64,000 nucleotides of DNA from Laccaria trichodermophora. Lineage: Eukaryota > Basidiomycota > Agaricomycetes > Agaricales > Hydnangiaceae. Below the pieces are notes generated by a model that did no database searches, was not told where the DNA came from, and saw only the letters and a program-made list of their open reading frames with translations. Below, piece after piece: positions 11,421-22,180 of the stretch (the stretch's first letter is position 1; each line of letters starts with the position of its first letter). The position numbers were made by a program, and so were the translations under genes. The stretch lies in the NCBI GenBank assembly GCA_018417955.1, contig JACTVC010000004.1, positions 372,001 to 436,000 of the forward strand, given 5' to 3'.

Positions 11421-11800
11421 CTCATGGAGGTAAGTTCATTCATATCTTCGCTTTTTTGCCCATATGCTCACCAACTATTCACTACCTTCCTCTGCTCCGT
11501 TTTTCATGTGTGTGGGCTCGTTCTGATAGCTACACATTCCATGAACACACTCCATAAAACCATTTATGAAATGATTGAGTTCCCATTGAGGTAAGTTAGT
11601 TTTTATGTTCGCATTTTTGCCCTTATGCTCACCAACTGCTCAGTACCCCCCTGTGGTCCGCTTGGCATGTGTGTAGACTCATTCAGATACCTATGCACTC
11701 CATGAACACACTCCACAAAACCATTTACGAAACAGTTGAGTTCCCATGGAGGTAAGTAGGTTCGTAACTTCACTTTCTTGCCCTTATGCTCACCAGCTTT
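11421..11800 (+). repeat. 161-bp tandem repeat, each unit starting at GAGGTAAGT
   Basis: The junction word GAGGTAAGT recurs at 11427, 11588 and 11749, exactly 161 bp apart. Shared blocks include TTGCCC..TATGCTCACCA and GAACACACTCCA..AAAACCATTTA. The repeated junction matches a 5' splice-site consensus, so the unit may be a multiplied exon-intron segment. No protein was identified. Confidence 0.75.
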
Positions 11801-13642
11801 TCAGTATGGTGACTTGTTTCTAGATTCCCACTCTACGTAGTGCTGTTTTGGCAGTTTGGTGCACTTCACAATGTGGGGTTCAGAACTGTTGTATGATGGG
11901 CAAGAGGTGAGTGCGAGAAGTTATCCTGTCCTGAAATACTCTCTAGACACACTGAGGGACGAGAATGTTGTTGTATACTGATTAAATACATTTAATATAC
12001 ATTTTACATATTCAAATTTCATGTCATGAGGAAAATTGAAGGCCAAGTAAGTAGCATAAAGTCTGCTTCAAGGCTCTCTAGGGACAGCTCACGCTACCCT
12101 AGGACAACCTCAGCGCATGTGAAATGGTGTTTGCAATCTTCTCGCACAAGTAGTCACACGGAGAAGTTAAGGGTGGCTAACAGCGGTTAGCACTTATCCC
12201 GTAGAGTAATGAGCAGTTACGAGGTGCTCAGCTGGCCATCAGTGATGTCGTTAGTGATCGCAAGCATAAGACTTGCAAAGGGTTGTCGTTTAGTCGACAT
12301 GCATGAGTGCAAAGTAAAGTTAATGTATAAGATGATAGTGAACCCTAGTATAGGATTCGCAACAATGAAACAAAATATGTACAAACAGAAGTATGCTACA
12401 TCTTGGAATGTCCAGTAGACCCATACTATGTTACAGCACATCTCAGGACAACCTCAGGTTGCTCCTGGGAAATCAAAAAAGGAACCTGTACCTGGGGGCA
12501 ACCTGATGCCCTGAGTTCTGTGACAGTGATACGGAGTGTAAGAATACACCCGTAAAAATGCGAATTTTAGCAATTTCTCCTATAAAACCTCCTATAGTAG
12601 AAATACAGTCATGTTGATCATAAGGATCATTAGATACAACCCAGTCTAGTCAATTAAAGTCTACATCCAAGAAATGTGCACGCCTTAGGCAGTAGGAATT
12701 GTGGTTGGTTCGTGATCGAATCACTTCAATATACTTGAAGTCTACAACAAACCAGGGTCTCATTTTACTATGGATTAAAAGATATTAATTCGAAGAGAGC
12801 CATGCAGGCATAGAAGCTCAATGCATACCTGATGCAAGAAGTCATTCGGTCACATGCTATGAAGCATGATCCAAGAAGTCATGTGGTGAGACACATCACA
12901 CACATCACACGCATCAACACATCACAAATCATGGCATCATTGATCCAAGAAAACCAGGCTTCGTGAAATATTCTGAAGTCTGCCAAAAGAGAAAAACTAT
13001 GAATGATTTGCCATGCGGTCTGAGACCCAGGCATAGTATCTAATAATAGAGAGAAAATCACTAAGCGGACCATTCGCCTCAGCTGAACCGATCGTGAAAA
13101 TCATTTATGGCAATTTCCGCATATGCATCAATACTGATGCGTCGCGTCACCACAATAGAGAAAACACTATGAAAACTTAAAAGAGGTCAGCTCAACTGTG
13201 CCACACACAACTGAGCTACTTCAAACCTTTACTAAAAAATCAGTATTAATTCGTCCAACCTCTTGGAAAACGCACGGACGTGTAAATATAAATAGAAAAC
13301 ATAGAATAGTATAAAAGGAGGACGCGCACAGGCTGAAACGTAAGGAATTATCCCCCCCATTGACCAGCTGTCGCACTCCCAGTAGCATCTGAGGTAGTGG
13401 ATAAGTTTGTAATCAATTAAAGGACTTTTCTTTGCAGACATAAGTAAAGTGTGCCTGGAACCAGCGTGTTAAGTGGGGATCACTAAACTTTGTAAGGTTA
13501 TCTCATCAGTTAGTAAGAGAGCTCTCTACTACTTCTGAGGAATCCAAGTGAGCATGCTAAGATCCATCCACCACCTTACTCTTAGCTGGGATCATTTGCC
13601 ATTTTATCCCAGCTAGTGGTTAGTACTTGGGGGTTGACTGAA
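11801..13642. other. AT-rich non-coding DNA
   Basis: No reading frame with recognisable motifs and no clear terminal repeats. The last few hundred bases may be the remaining arm of the foldback element whose right terminus is at 13675, but I cannot locate an inverted partner. Confidence 0.4.
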
Positions 13643-13675
13643 GTGTTTTATGATAAGAAGTGGTAGGGACTAGTG
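13643..13675 (+). mobile_element. Orphan right terminus of a foldback (FB) element
   Basis: These 33 bases are the exact reverse complement of the first bases of FB1 (24407 onward). They contain TTTTATGATAAGAAGTGGTA and end GGGACTAGTG. No left terminus lies upstream, so this is a half copy or deletion remnant. Confidence 0.75.
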
Positions 13676-15130
13676 AACAGCAGCTGGTGGTGGATTGTCG
13701 TCTCTACGTAACTGCACCAGCTTCCTCAGAAAGCAATGCGTGTCCTGGTCCCTCGTCATCGCATGTCCTGGTCCCTCGTCATCGCTTTTCCTGGTCTTGT
13801 TTTCGTCTCATGTTGCTGTTGGGCCATGGTCGTGCATTGTCGTCATCACCGATGAGAAGGGACGTTGTGCGTTGTCGTCATCTGCTGGTCGTCCCGTGTG
13901 CCAGTTGTGTTTCCATTCCATGTCGTCATTGGGCCGTCGTTGTGTATCGTTGTCATCTCCAATGGGAATGGATGGGCGTTGTCACACTTCAGTCACCTAT
14001 TTTAGGGTACCTATGAGGTATATGAATTCTTTGATTTAAGGGTACCTCAATGGTACCCATTCCAGGGTGGTATGTGAGCACCATACCAATACCATGGTAC
14101 CATGGAATGGAAAACCCATACCATATCCCACTCATACCAATACCAAGTTACCATACCATACCATGTCATGTTATACCATACCATATGGTATGATGTCACT
14201 TCATACCATCATACCAAAGCTGTCACAGGGTGTCTGGGGTCCTTTTTTCAAAATATATAAATTATTTCTGCAGGCTGCAATAGTGGTCCATTGGGTGCCA
14301 TTTTTTGTGGGGTGGTTCTCCAGGTTTTCGTTGTTGTCCCATCGTCGTCGCCCGCTCTTCACGTGTCGCCCCCTCTGCACGTGTCGTTGTCGTTGCACGT
14401 TGTGGGCTGCTTTGGTGCCGTGGCAGTGGGCGGTGGTCGTTTTTCATTGGCCATCATTGTTTTTCGTGGGCAGTGGTCATTTTTCATGTGACGTGGCAGT
14501 GGGCAGTGGTCGTTTTCGGTGGGGTGGTGGTCGTTTTCGGTGGGTGCTCATCGTTATTCGTCAGTGGTCGTCCTTTTTCATGTGACGTGGCAGTGGGCGT
14601 GGATGTGTGGTGGTTGTTGATGTGGGCGTGTCGTCGTCGTCTTCGCGTGTTGTCATCATCGTGCTTGCGTGTTGTCGTGCTCGCGTTTCGTCATTGTTGC
14701 GTTTCACCATGCTTGTGTTTCGTCGTTGTGCTCACATGTCATTGTTGTCGCCGTCCTCGCATGTTGGTGTCGTCGTCCTCATGTGTCGTGCATGGGTGGT
14801 TGTTGGCGTTGGTGGGGTGTGGCGTGCCTGTCGTGGTGAGAACGGAGGAACGCGGTGGTGGGGCATACATACCCCTTGCCCATGACATTGCCACATCATG
14901 GGCATTGTCCCTTGTCATGTGTGTCATTAGTGTGGGTGTCATTAGTGTGGGCATTGTGGGCATCATTAGTGTGGGCGTGGGTGTTGTGGGCGGCGTTGAG
15001 ATGGCATGGAGGTGAATGGGTGGTGGTGGTGGAAGGGAAAGGGAAGGTCACGGTAGTGTGACCATGCCACAAACAGGAGACGTGACGATATGGCATGCCC
15101 TCAAGTAAGTCACGTGACGTCACCCCGCAG
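13676..15130. repeat. Low-complexity GTCGTC / GTGGGC-rich region
   Basis: Degenerate short repeats such as GTCCTGGTCCCTCGTCATCG (13742 and 13766) and CGTGGGCAGTGGTCATTTTT-like words fill most of the interval outside the element at 13990-14332. The open frames here run on several strands at once and look like products of the repeats. A similar block occurs at 20935-21420 inside element G. Confidence 0.6.
13990..14332 (+). mobile_element. Element F, forward copy, with CCATGG/TACCAT array
   Basis: Homologous over its whole length, in inverted orientation, to 18553-18913. Both copies share a CACTTCAGTCACC start, GGGTACCTATGAGGT, an array of ATACCATACC / TACCATGGTA words, and a right part that includes TTATTTCTGCAGGCTGCAAT and ends GGTTCTCCAGGTTTT. 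There are no clear target duplications, so boundaries are set by where homology stops. Confidence 0.75.
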
Positions 15131-15280
15131 ACTAAACAAAATCATGAATCCTTATTGCAGCTATCACTGACCTATACTAATATGTAATTTATTACTCTTC
15201 TGTTCATATTTATATTGCATAGTCTATTTTCGCTTTTTTGTAGTATTCATAATTAATAATAATAACTAATAAGCAGTAAT

Positions 15281-15440
15281 GCACTGGAATCACTGGAATC
15301 CACTGGACTCCACTGGACTCCAGTGGACTATGACTGGACTCATAGTCCACTGGACTGGGACTGGACTCAGGAAAGTGGCTTGTAGTCCAGTGAGAGTCCA
15401 GTGGACTGGACTGGACTGGACTGGACTTGAGGCCAGTGGA
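15281..15440. repeat. Array of ACTGGACTCCAGT-type palindromic words
   Basis: Dense CACTGGACT, CCAGTGGACT and GGACTGGACT words occur in both orientations, so much of the block can fold on itself. It directly precedes the GGAATCC-type block at 15449. Architecture resembles the subterminal arrays of other elements here. Confidence 0.65.
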
Positions 15441-15448
15441 CTGGGCAT

Positions 15449-15540
15449 TGTGCACAGTACTTTACAGTGCCCCACCCATTCCTGCAGGAATCCTCAGGAA
15501 TGGGACCGGAATCCACAGGAATGGGGCCAGAATACAACAG
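15449..15540. repeat. Copy of an element end carrying TTTACAGTGCCCCACC and GGAATCC words
   Basis: TACTTTACAGTGCCCCACCC followed by ATTCCTGCAGGAATCC is the reverse complement of the ends at 44193-44235 and 44331-44362. It therefore belongs to the same repeat family as the 44080-44362 block. Confidence 0.65.
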
Positions 15541-15687
15541 ATACAAGACCTTTTCTTTGTGCTAGATACATTCACACTAATATACACTTCTTCACACTGA
15601 CTTAAAAGGATATCAACACTTTCTTATAAAATTTATATATTAAAACTCAAATATACATTTAATTTACTATTTTCTAAGTTAAATGAA

Positions 15688-16035
15688 GGGGCAGGAAGAG
15701 AGGGGGGGAGGGGGAGAGGAAGGAAGGGAGGGAGAGGAAGGAAGGAAGGGAGGGAGAGGAAGGAAGGAAGGAAGGAAGGGAGGGATAAGGAAGGGAGGGA
15801 GGGAGGAAGGGGGGAGGGAGGAAGGGGGGAGGAAGCAAGGGGGGAGGAAGCAAGGAAGGGGGGAGGAAGGAAGGAAGGAAGGGAGGAGGAAGGAAGGAAG
15901 AGGGGAGGAAGCAAGGAAGGAAGGGGGGAGGAAGGAAGGAAGGAAGGGAGGGAGGGAGGGACAGGGAGTGGTGTGGGGGTATGATCAGCATAAGAAAGGG
16001 GGAGGAAGGAAGGGAGGAGGGACAGGCAATGGTGT
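15688..16035 (+). repeat. Polypurine GGAAGGAAGG / GGGAGG microsatellite
   Basis: An almost uninterrupted purine run of GGAAGG and GGGAGG units to about 15962, then a short break and a second GGAGGAAGG block. It generates long spurious Ser/Pro/Leu ORFs on the other strand. Such homopurine tracts can form triplex DNA in general. Confidence 0.9.
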
Positions 16036-16049
16036 GGGGGATAATATCT

Positions 16050-16675
16050 TTGTAGGTTAAAAAAGCAGACACTACAAACTTTGTAATGGAAAAGGCAAAG
16101 ACTACAAACATTTGTAGTCAAAAAAGCGCACACTACAAGCCTTTGTAATGAAACAGGCAAAGACTACAAACATTTGTAGTCAAAAAAGCGGACACTACAA
16201 ACATTTGTAATGAAAAAAGCACACACTACAAGCCTTTGTAATGAAAAAGGCAAAGACTACAAACATTTGTAGTCAAAAAAGCGGACACTACAAACATTTG
16301 TAAGGAAAAAAGCGCACACTACAAACATTTGTAATGAAAAAGGCAAAGACTACAAACATTTGTAGTCAAAAAAGCGCACACTACAAGCATTTGTAATGAA
16401 AAAGCCAAAGACTACAAACATTTGTAGTCAAAAAAGCGGACACTACAAACATTTGTAATGAAAAAAGCGCACACTACAAACATTTGTAGTCAAAAAAGCG
16501 GACACTACAAACTTTAGTAATGAAAAAAGCGCACACTACAAACATTTGTAGTCAAAAAAGCGCACACTACATGCATTTGTAGTCTAAAAAGCGCACACTA
16601 CAAAGTTTAGTAATGAAGAAAGTGCACATTAGTAATTTTTGTAGTGAAAAAGCGGACAGTACAAACCAAACTGAT
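16050..16675. repeat. Satellite with ACTACAAACATTTGTAGT units
   Basis: About 20 irregular tandem units of 30-34 bp are built from GCGGACACTACAAACATTTG and TAGTCAAAAAAGCGCACACT. The core ACTACAAANNTTTGTAGT is self-complementary. The same core is found inside the foldback elements (for example 53150-53540 and 50640-50720), but no foldback terminus borders this array. Confidence 0.85.
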
Positions 16676-16683
16676 ATTATGTA

Positions 16684-17205
16684 ATGACTTTCCAAATTAG
16701 GAAATATGCGAACATCGTCATAAACAATGACAACACTAAGCTAGCCACTAACTCCAGTGGCCCAAAGAGTGTGGGAAACAGTTCCCAACCTAAATGTGCA
16801 TTGTGCCTGACATCAGCTGTGTCTAAAAAAAGTGTAACGCTTTTCCCAATTAGGAAATGGCTGAATTAGGAAATAGTGCACACATCATCATTAACAATGA
16901 CAACACCATGCTAGCCATTAACTCTTCTGGCCCAAAAGGCATGGGAAACAGTTCCCAACCTAAATGCGCACTGTGCCTGACATCAGCTGTGTCTAAAAAA
17001 AGTGTAATGCTTTTCCCAATTAGGAAATGGCCCAATTAGGAAATAGTGCAGACATCGTCATGAACAATGACAACACTAAGCTAGCCACTAACTCCAGTGG
17101 CCCAAAGAGCGTGGGAAACAGTTCCCAACCTAACTGCACACTGTGCCTGACATTAGGTGTGGCAGAAAAAAGTGTAAAGCTTTTCCCAATTAGGAAATCA
17201 TCAAA
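16684..17205 (+). repeat. Three tandem 170-bp units
   Basis: The blocks AACTCCAGTGGCCCAAAGAG / AACTCTTCTGGCCCAAAAGG recur at about 16750, 16920 and 17090, exactly 170 bp apart. Each unit also has TTAGGAAAT, CAATGACAACAC and GGGAAACAGTTCCCAACCTAA, the last an imperfect palindrome. The period is not a multiple of three, and the short ORFs it creates are artefacts of the repeat. Confidence 0.85.
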
Positions 17206-17326
17206 GCGGACACTACAAAATTTTAGCCTCACTTCAGTCAAAGCTATTGGTAAATATATGTAAACAAACTTCGAAATGAGGGTTTTCTGCCTTCCTCTGC
17301 CTAAATAAAAATAGATTATGGTTCCT

Positions 17327-17635
17327 GATACCATGGTATGGTATGAGGGTGCATGGTATGGTATGGTATGGTATGGGAGTGTGATACCATGGTATGGTAT
17401 GGTATGAGGGTGCAATACCATGGTATGGTATGGTATGAGGGTGCAATACCATGGTATGGTATGGTATGAGGGTGCTATACCATGGTATGGTATGGGATGG
17501 AATTGCAATACCATGGTATGGTATGGTATGGGATGGGATGGGATTGCAAAACCATGGTATGGTATGTTATGGGAGTGCAATACTATGGTATGGTATGGTA
17601 TGAGAGTGCAACATGGGATTACAACACCATGGTAT
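17327..17635. repeat. Array of ATACCATGGTATGGTATG units
   Basis: Roughly nine units of about 30-40 bp contain the palindrome ATACCATGGTAT followed by GGTATG repeats and a GAGGGTGCA-like linker. The words are shared with element F at 13990-14332 and 18553-18913, so this may be a decayed end of a related element. Confidence 0.8.
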
Positions 17636-18552
17636 AATATTTTGATAATGGAGACTCTGACAAGACTTTGGATTGGACAGATTCACCTAGCTTCAATAAA
17701 TTGGACCAACTATTATGACAAAGAAGACTTTGGCCAAACACTCAGGACAACAATACTTGATTCCAACATATGTAGTGTTTAAGAAAATTGAGATTATATG
17801 ATGGTGTTGTTGGCCATACTATATCTGTATGCTATGTAAGTAGGCAGGACTGTCTGATTGGCCCTACTGGGCAAAATATATTTAACCTATTGTGATATAG
17901 GATTGGAAGGGAATGCCCAGAGGCCATAGTCAAACAGTGGTATATAGCTAGATTTGGATATCTTACATAATATATTGATCTTTTGTCTTGAACCACCACC
18001 TTGTCAGCAGTCTTGCCATCCTCTTGCACTACATGTAGTGCTTTGTATAACTGTACTTCCTACAGTATGCATAATCATGTTGGGCCAGCTGAGTATCTTG
18101 TAACTGCTCATTGCTCACTCATGGGTGTTGATCCCAGATCCACCCATTCTTGCCTCCTCCTTCCCTCTTGGCTTCAGCTATGCAAGAAGTTCAGAGTGAA
18201 CGCTTCACACCTATTATTGAAAGCATTCATATTAATGGCTTTTCAGGAATGAAAAAACCCTCAATTGAACTGATTTTTAAAGGTTGGAGTTCACTATCTG
18301 GCCTCCACTTGGAATTGGAAATCTTAGCAAAAACCTGAAAGCCTTTTCACTTTTCTTTTCTTCTGTATGACCACTTCATCACAATAGATGTGGTTTTGTT
18401 TGATTTGGATGAATATTGTTTTAATAGAAAGGATTGGGAAAGATATGTATCATTAAATGGCTTTGGATGCATGGGAAAGCTGGGATAAAGCCTATTTAAA
18501 CTCATTTTCAATAGATGGTTTGGACTATCTGGCCTCAATTTGTAACCTAATA
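17636..18552. other. Non-coding spacer, nothing recognised
   Basis: Short ORFs on both strands show no motif that I can identify, and I see no terminal repeats or tandem units. Confidence 0.4.
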
Positions 18553-18913
18553 TCTCAGGAAAAACCTGGAGAACCACCCCACAAAAAATGGCACCCAATG
18601 GACCAGTATTGCAGCCTGCAGAAATAATTTTTATATTTTGGAAAAGGACCCCAGACACCCTATGTCAGCTTTGGTATGATGGTATGAAGACATCATACCA
18701 TCTGGTATGAAGACATCATACCATCTGGTATGGTATGGTGACATGGTATTGGTATGGTATGGTAACATGGTATTGGTATGAGTGGGGTATGGTATGGGTT
18801 TTCCATTCCATGGTACCATGGTATTGGTATGGAGCTCATATACCACCCCGGAATGGGTACCCTCAAGGAATTGATGTACCTCATAGGTACCCAAAAATGG
18901 GTGACTGAAGTGC
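18553..18913 (-). mobile_element. Element F, inverted copy
   Basis: Reverse complement of the 13990-14332 copy, with a slightly longer TACCAT array (TCTGGTATGAAGACATCATA occurs twice). It is inserted where the gene Y reading frame ends: the minus-strand frame runs on into element sequence, so gene Y's C-terminus has probably been replaced. Confidence 0.75.
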
Positions 18914-20304
18914 TCAAGAGTTCAAACCAGAAACTCATGTGGCAGAGTTCCCAGAGAATCTCCTGAGTGACCTCTGGCGTCAACGCCTGCTCAAGCTCCT
19001 GTGTTGTGCCCAACTGGATGGTCGTATCATAGAAGACCACCCGATCGATCAAGGTGTTTCCCAAGGGGATCTCCTCCAGGTACGAATTCGATTTCTTGAC
19101 ATGTTTCTTTTGGGATGAGGCACCAACTTTTTTCTGTTTCCCTTTTGTGGCAGGCTGCAGAGGCAACGGTACAGCGGTGGTATCTTCAACATCCGCTGTA
19201 TAATCAATGTCATCAGCATCCAAGAAGGGTATGATTCGCAAGAGGAAATTCCGCCATTGCTGGGCAGTGATAGGTGGCAGTAGCTTGGTTGCCGTTGCCA
19301 GTGTGTAAGCATGATGAGCCCGGATAGCAAGCCAAGTAGCAGTGTACAAAGCCCGATTCTTGGAGTTCAAGAAAATCTCTGGTTTCGGGTATTTGTACCC
19401 GATGCTCACATCCCCTGGCTGATGTCTCAAACGACAATGATTGGTATCCAAGTTTCGTAAAGCGTTGGCCCACGTGGGAACAGGGACAGGCATGAAAGGA
19501 GAGTTGACATCAGCCATGTTCGCCTCAGCTATGTGAGGGCGCTTCGAAGGTCCTGGACCACCGTGATGTGTTGGGTTGGGCATGACCAGTGGGATGGATG
19601 GTACCGAGGAGCGTCAGGACAGCTGCTGAGAGGCCACAGAAAGCAGAACTGCCAGAATTCACAATTACTACATATGTTAAGCTTAGAATGGTGAGACCCA
19701 CCTTTCGAGGATGGTGCGGGTTGTTGTCTGACACTTCTGGAAGCTGAGGGTTGTTGTCCGACACTGCTGGATGGTAACAGGTAAGCTGAGAGAAAGGTAG
19801 AAATTAGTCTCCAAGGTTACATAGAAAGAAATACAAAAGAACCAACCAGATGGGCCAACTTTCCCTGCGGACGACAACGCGGATGCGGATGGCACAGGAA
19901 TAGAATCTTCATTGAGGTATGTGAAGTGGGTTGCATCATTACAAGCTGAAAACTTACATTCATCTTGAACTGCCCCAATACTAGCTTTCCCCTCAATAAA
20001 GTCTTGTTGACCGATTGCAGTGACATTTTGAAGGTCCATGATTGCGCAGCCTATACATTGGGTCCACCTGTAAAGTTCGGACGAGGGCAGACCAGTCACC
20101 AGAACAGGGTATGGGTCTAAAGTGCCCTCATGATCCTTGAAATGCTCAAGAACGATCATCTTGCAATGTTGCTGGAAAGAAGGGATGTTGACATTCATGG
20201 TGGGGAGGATTCAAAATGAGGGGCGGATCAGCCATACAGGGATCCCCATCGCCTGCAGTTGTTGAGCGACCTGAACCTTTTCCGTGAAAGCCCCCATCAG
20301 ATCT
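18914..20304 (-). pseudogene. Gene Y, 3' half (mushroom multigene family, unknown function)
   Basis: On the minus strand the frame opens at 20304 with DLMGAFTEKVQVAQQLQAMG and IPVWLIRPSF. A TGA follows at 20211-20213, then ILPTMNVNIPSFQQHCKM. After probable short introns it continues with SNPTHHGGPGPSKRPH-like sequence and WANALRNLDTNHCRLRHQPG, to WELCHMSFWFELL. The first residues exactly continue gene Y's 5' half (40073-40827, which ends NQDLM). Both halves share the target sequence GATCTGATGG next to element G. I recognise the family as one expanded in Agaricomycetes but know no function. The gene is broken by element G, a TGA and element F. Confidence 0.6.
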
Positions 20305-20326
20305 GTACTTTACCCTCCCCGGCTTA

Positions 20327-20525
20327 ATCCATATGGAATCCATGGAAGGGGGGTGGATTCCAGGAATTCCAGATGGATTCCATGGAGTGGCTGATGGACT
20401 CCATACTTTCTGGGGATGGATTCCATGGAATGGTTGATGGACTCCATACTTTCTGGGGATGGATTCCATGGAATGGCTGATGGACTCCATACTTCTTTCA
20501 GATGGAATCCATACTTTTTTAGATG
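20327..20525. repeat. TGGATTCCATGG / ATGGACTCCATAC array (element G, B end)
   Basis: Two to three tandem copies of a unit of about 56-60 bp (TTCTGGGGATGGATTCCATG, then GAATGGYTGATGGACTCCAT). The palindromic core is GGATTCCATGGAATCC-like. Confidence 0.75.
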
Positions 20526-20679
20526 GAATAAGTCCCAATTCCACAATTATTATCATAGAATCACAAGTCCAGACTTAATCTGTAAAGTTCCAACTTAAAC
20601 ACTAATAAATGAAGAAAATTAAGGTGTATTGAATAAGACTACATAATTTTATTTTACTACATATAATATTAAAGGGAGG

Positions 20680-20915
20680 GGGAGGGAGAGGTATAGATAT
20701 AGAGTGATCAAGGGAGGGGGAAGTGATGGAGGGGAGTGGGAGTTGTGGAGAGAGGGAGTTGTGGAGAATGAGGAGGGAGGGGAGGGGTGTAGAGTGATGG
20801 AGGTGGGGAGTTATGGAGGGGGAAGGAAAGGTGGAGAGTGGGGGAGCAATTGGAGGAGGGGGAGCAATGGGGGAGGGTGTGATGTGGAATAATGATGGAG
20901 GGAGGGGGGGGGCTC
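20680..20915 (+). repeat. GGGAGGGG-rich low-complexity block
   Basis: A G-rich purine tract of GGAGGGG and GTGGAGAG words. The ORFs here are compositional artefacts. Confidence 0.7.
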
Positions 20916-20934
20916 ACCTGGGCTCGTCACTGTG

Positions 20935-21420
20935 TTCATGGATGGGCGGCGGACATTTTCGGTGGGCGGGGGACGTTGTTTCATGGGCGGTGGATGTTTT
21001 CGGTGGGTGGCGGATGTTTTCGGTGGGCGGCGGACGTTGTTTCGTGGGCGGTACACGTTTTTCGTGGGCGGCGGACGTTGTTTCGTGGGCGGCGGACGTT
21101 GTTCGTGGGCAGTGGGCGGCGGACGTCATCTTCATGGGCGTTGGACGTCGTTGGTGGTGGCCGTTGTTCATGGGTGGTTGACATCGTTGGCGGTGGGCGT
21201 TGTTCATGGGCGGTGGACATCGTTTTCGTGGGCGGGGACGTCGCTTGCGGTCACTGGATGTCCGTGGGCAGTCGTTTTCGTGGGCGCTGGTCATCGTTGG
21301 TGTGGGGTCGTTGACATTGGTGGGCACTCGTTTTCGTTGGTGGGCGCTCGTGGTGGTGGGCGCTCGTTGACGTTGGTGTGGTGTGTTGGTGGGCTGTTCG
21401 TGGTGGTGGGTCATCGTGGC
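20935..21420 (+). repeat. GGGCGGCGGACGTTGTTTCGT minisatellite of about 21 bp
   Basis: More than ten degenerate units such as GGGCGGCGGACGTTGTTTCG, drifting to GGGCGCTCGT at the right. All six frames remain open across it, so the long predicted peptides are not evidence of a gene. CpG-rich, unlike its surroundings. Confidence 0.8.
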
Positions 21421-21756
21421 CGAGCAGATACGGCGAACGATGACCGATGTCGTCGTTTGCCGTCTGGTTGCCACGTCGCGACGTGGCACCTGTGGTTTGT
21501 GTTAAAAAGGAGAGTGGGTGGGGTGGTTGTTCCCACTTACCTGGGCTGGGCCCTCGTCACGTGTCGTCAGCGTCAGCGTCGTCGTCGTCGTTGTTGATGT
21601 CGCGGGCGGTCGTGGTTTGGAACGGTGGTGGTGGATGGTGATGGTGGTGGTAGGAAGGAAGGAACAACGTGGCAACGCTTCAGCCACAGCTGTCACGTTT
21701 GACGCGGCACGTGCCCAAAAGCAGTATATACATACCTTTAGTTTATCATATAATAA

Positions 21757-21826
21757 TGCCTTTATGGCTCAGTTGGCTTGAGTGCTGCTTACATTCACAA
21801 GGTCGAGAGTTCAATTCCTTGAGATG
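21757..21826 (+). ncRNA. tRNA-like sequence or SINE head with A and B boxes
   Basis: TGGCTCAGTTGG (21765-21776) fits a Pol III A box and AGTTCAATTCC (21808-21818) fits a B box at tRNA-like spacing, followed by an A-rich tail. The acceptor stem does not pair with the 3' side and no clear anticodon stem forms, so a functional tRNA is unlikely. A tRNA-derived SINE fragment or decayed tRNA fits better. Confidence 0.4.
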
Positions 21827-21889
21827 TAAAAAAAATTATTTTACTTACTTATAGTAAGGACACTGTATTCTAATGGTATAATAGTCATT

Positions 21890-22165
21890 AATTCCTTCCA
21901 TGGAATCCATATGGACTGCTCCATGGAATCCATGTGGATATGCCTGCATTCCATATGGAATCTGATGGAATCCATATGGAATGGTGTTGGAGTCCATATG
22001 GAATTAATCATTCCATGACCATTCCAGCATCATTCCATATGGAATCCATGATGTCCATGGAATCAGAAACTGGCTGTGTCCTCAGCCAACATTGATTCCA
22101 TGGATTCCATATGGAATTCTTCATGGATTCCATGGATTCCACATGGATTCCATATGGATTATACC
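21890..22165. repeat. CCATATGG / GGAATCC array (element G, A end)
   Basis: Overlapping TCCATATGGAATCC and CCATGGAATCC words in both orientations. It matches 40840-41093 in inverted orientation almost base for base, including TTCCATATGGAATCCATG and the ACTGGCTGTGTCCTCAGCCA block. Confidence 0.85.
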
Positions 22166-22180
22166 GGGGAAGGTAAAGAC

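Larger units (their letters stand above)
20305..22180 (-). mobile_element. Element G: TIR element with GGATTCC arrays at both ends
   Basis: Read on the minus strand it starts CTTTACCTTCCCCGGTATAA at 22180 and ends with the complement of CTTTACCCTCCCCGGCTTAA at about 20308. The inverted termini match at about 25 of 28 bases and continue into TCCATATGGAATCC. Palindromic arrays flank a core of low-complexity blocks and a tRNA-like stretch, with no transposase. The left flank is gene X and the right flank gene Y, so the two flanks do not share a target duplication. This is explained if it is a recombinant of two G insertions (see the inversion finding). Superfamily unknown. Confidence 0.65.

Noticed and set aside
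14305..15015. 236-codon plus-strand ORF rich in Val, Arg, Ser and Cys
   Set aside because: Lies in degenerate GTCGTC repeats next to element F; overlapping frames are equally open and nothing is recognisable.
15633..16160. Long Ser/Pro/Leu-rich minus-strand ORFs over the purine tract
   Set aside because: They arise from the GGAAGG microsatellite, which keeps several frames open at once.
20932..21597. 221-codon plus-strand ORF and several overlapping ORFs
   Set aside because: Product of the 21-bp GGGCGGCGGACGTTGTTTCG minisatellite; all frames are open and no domain appears.
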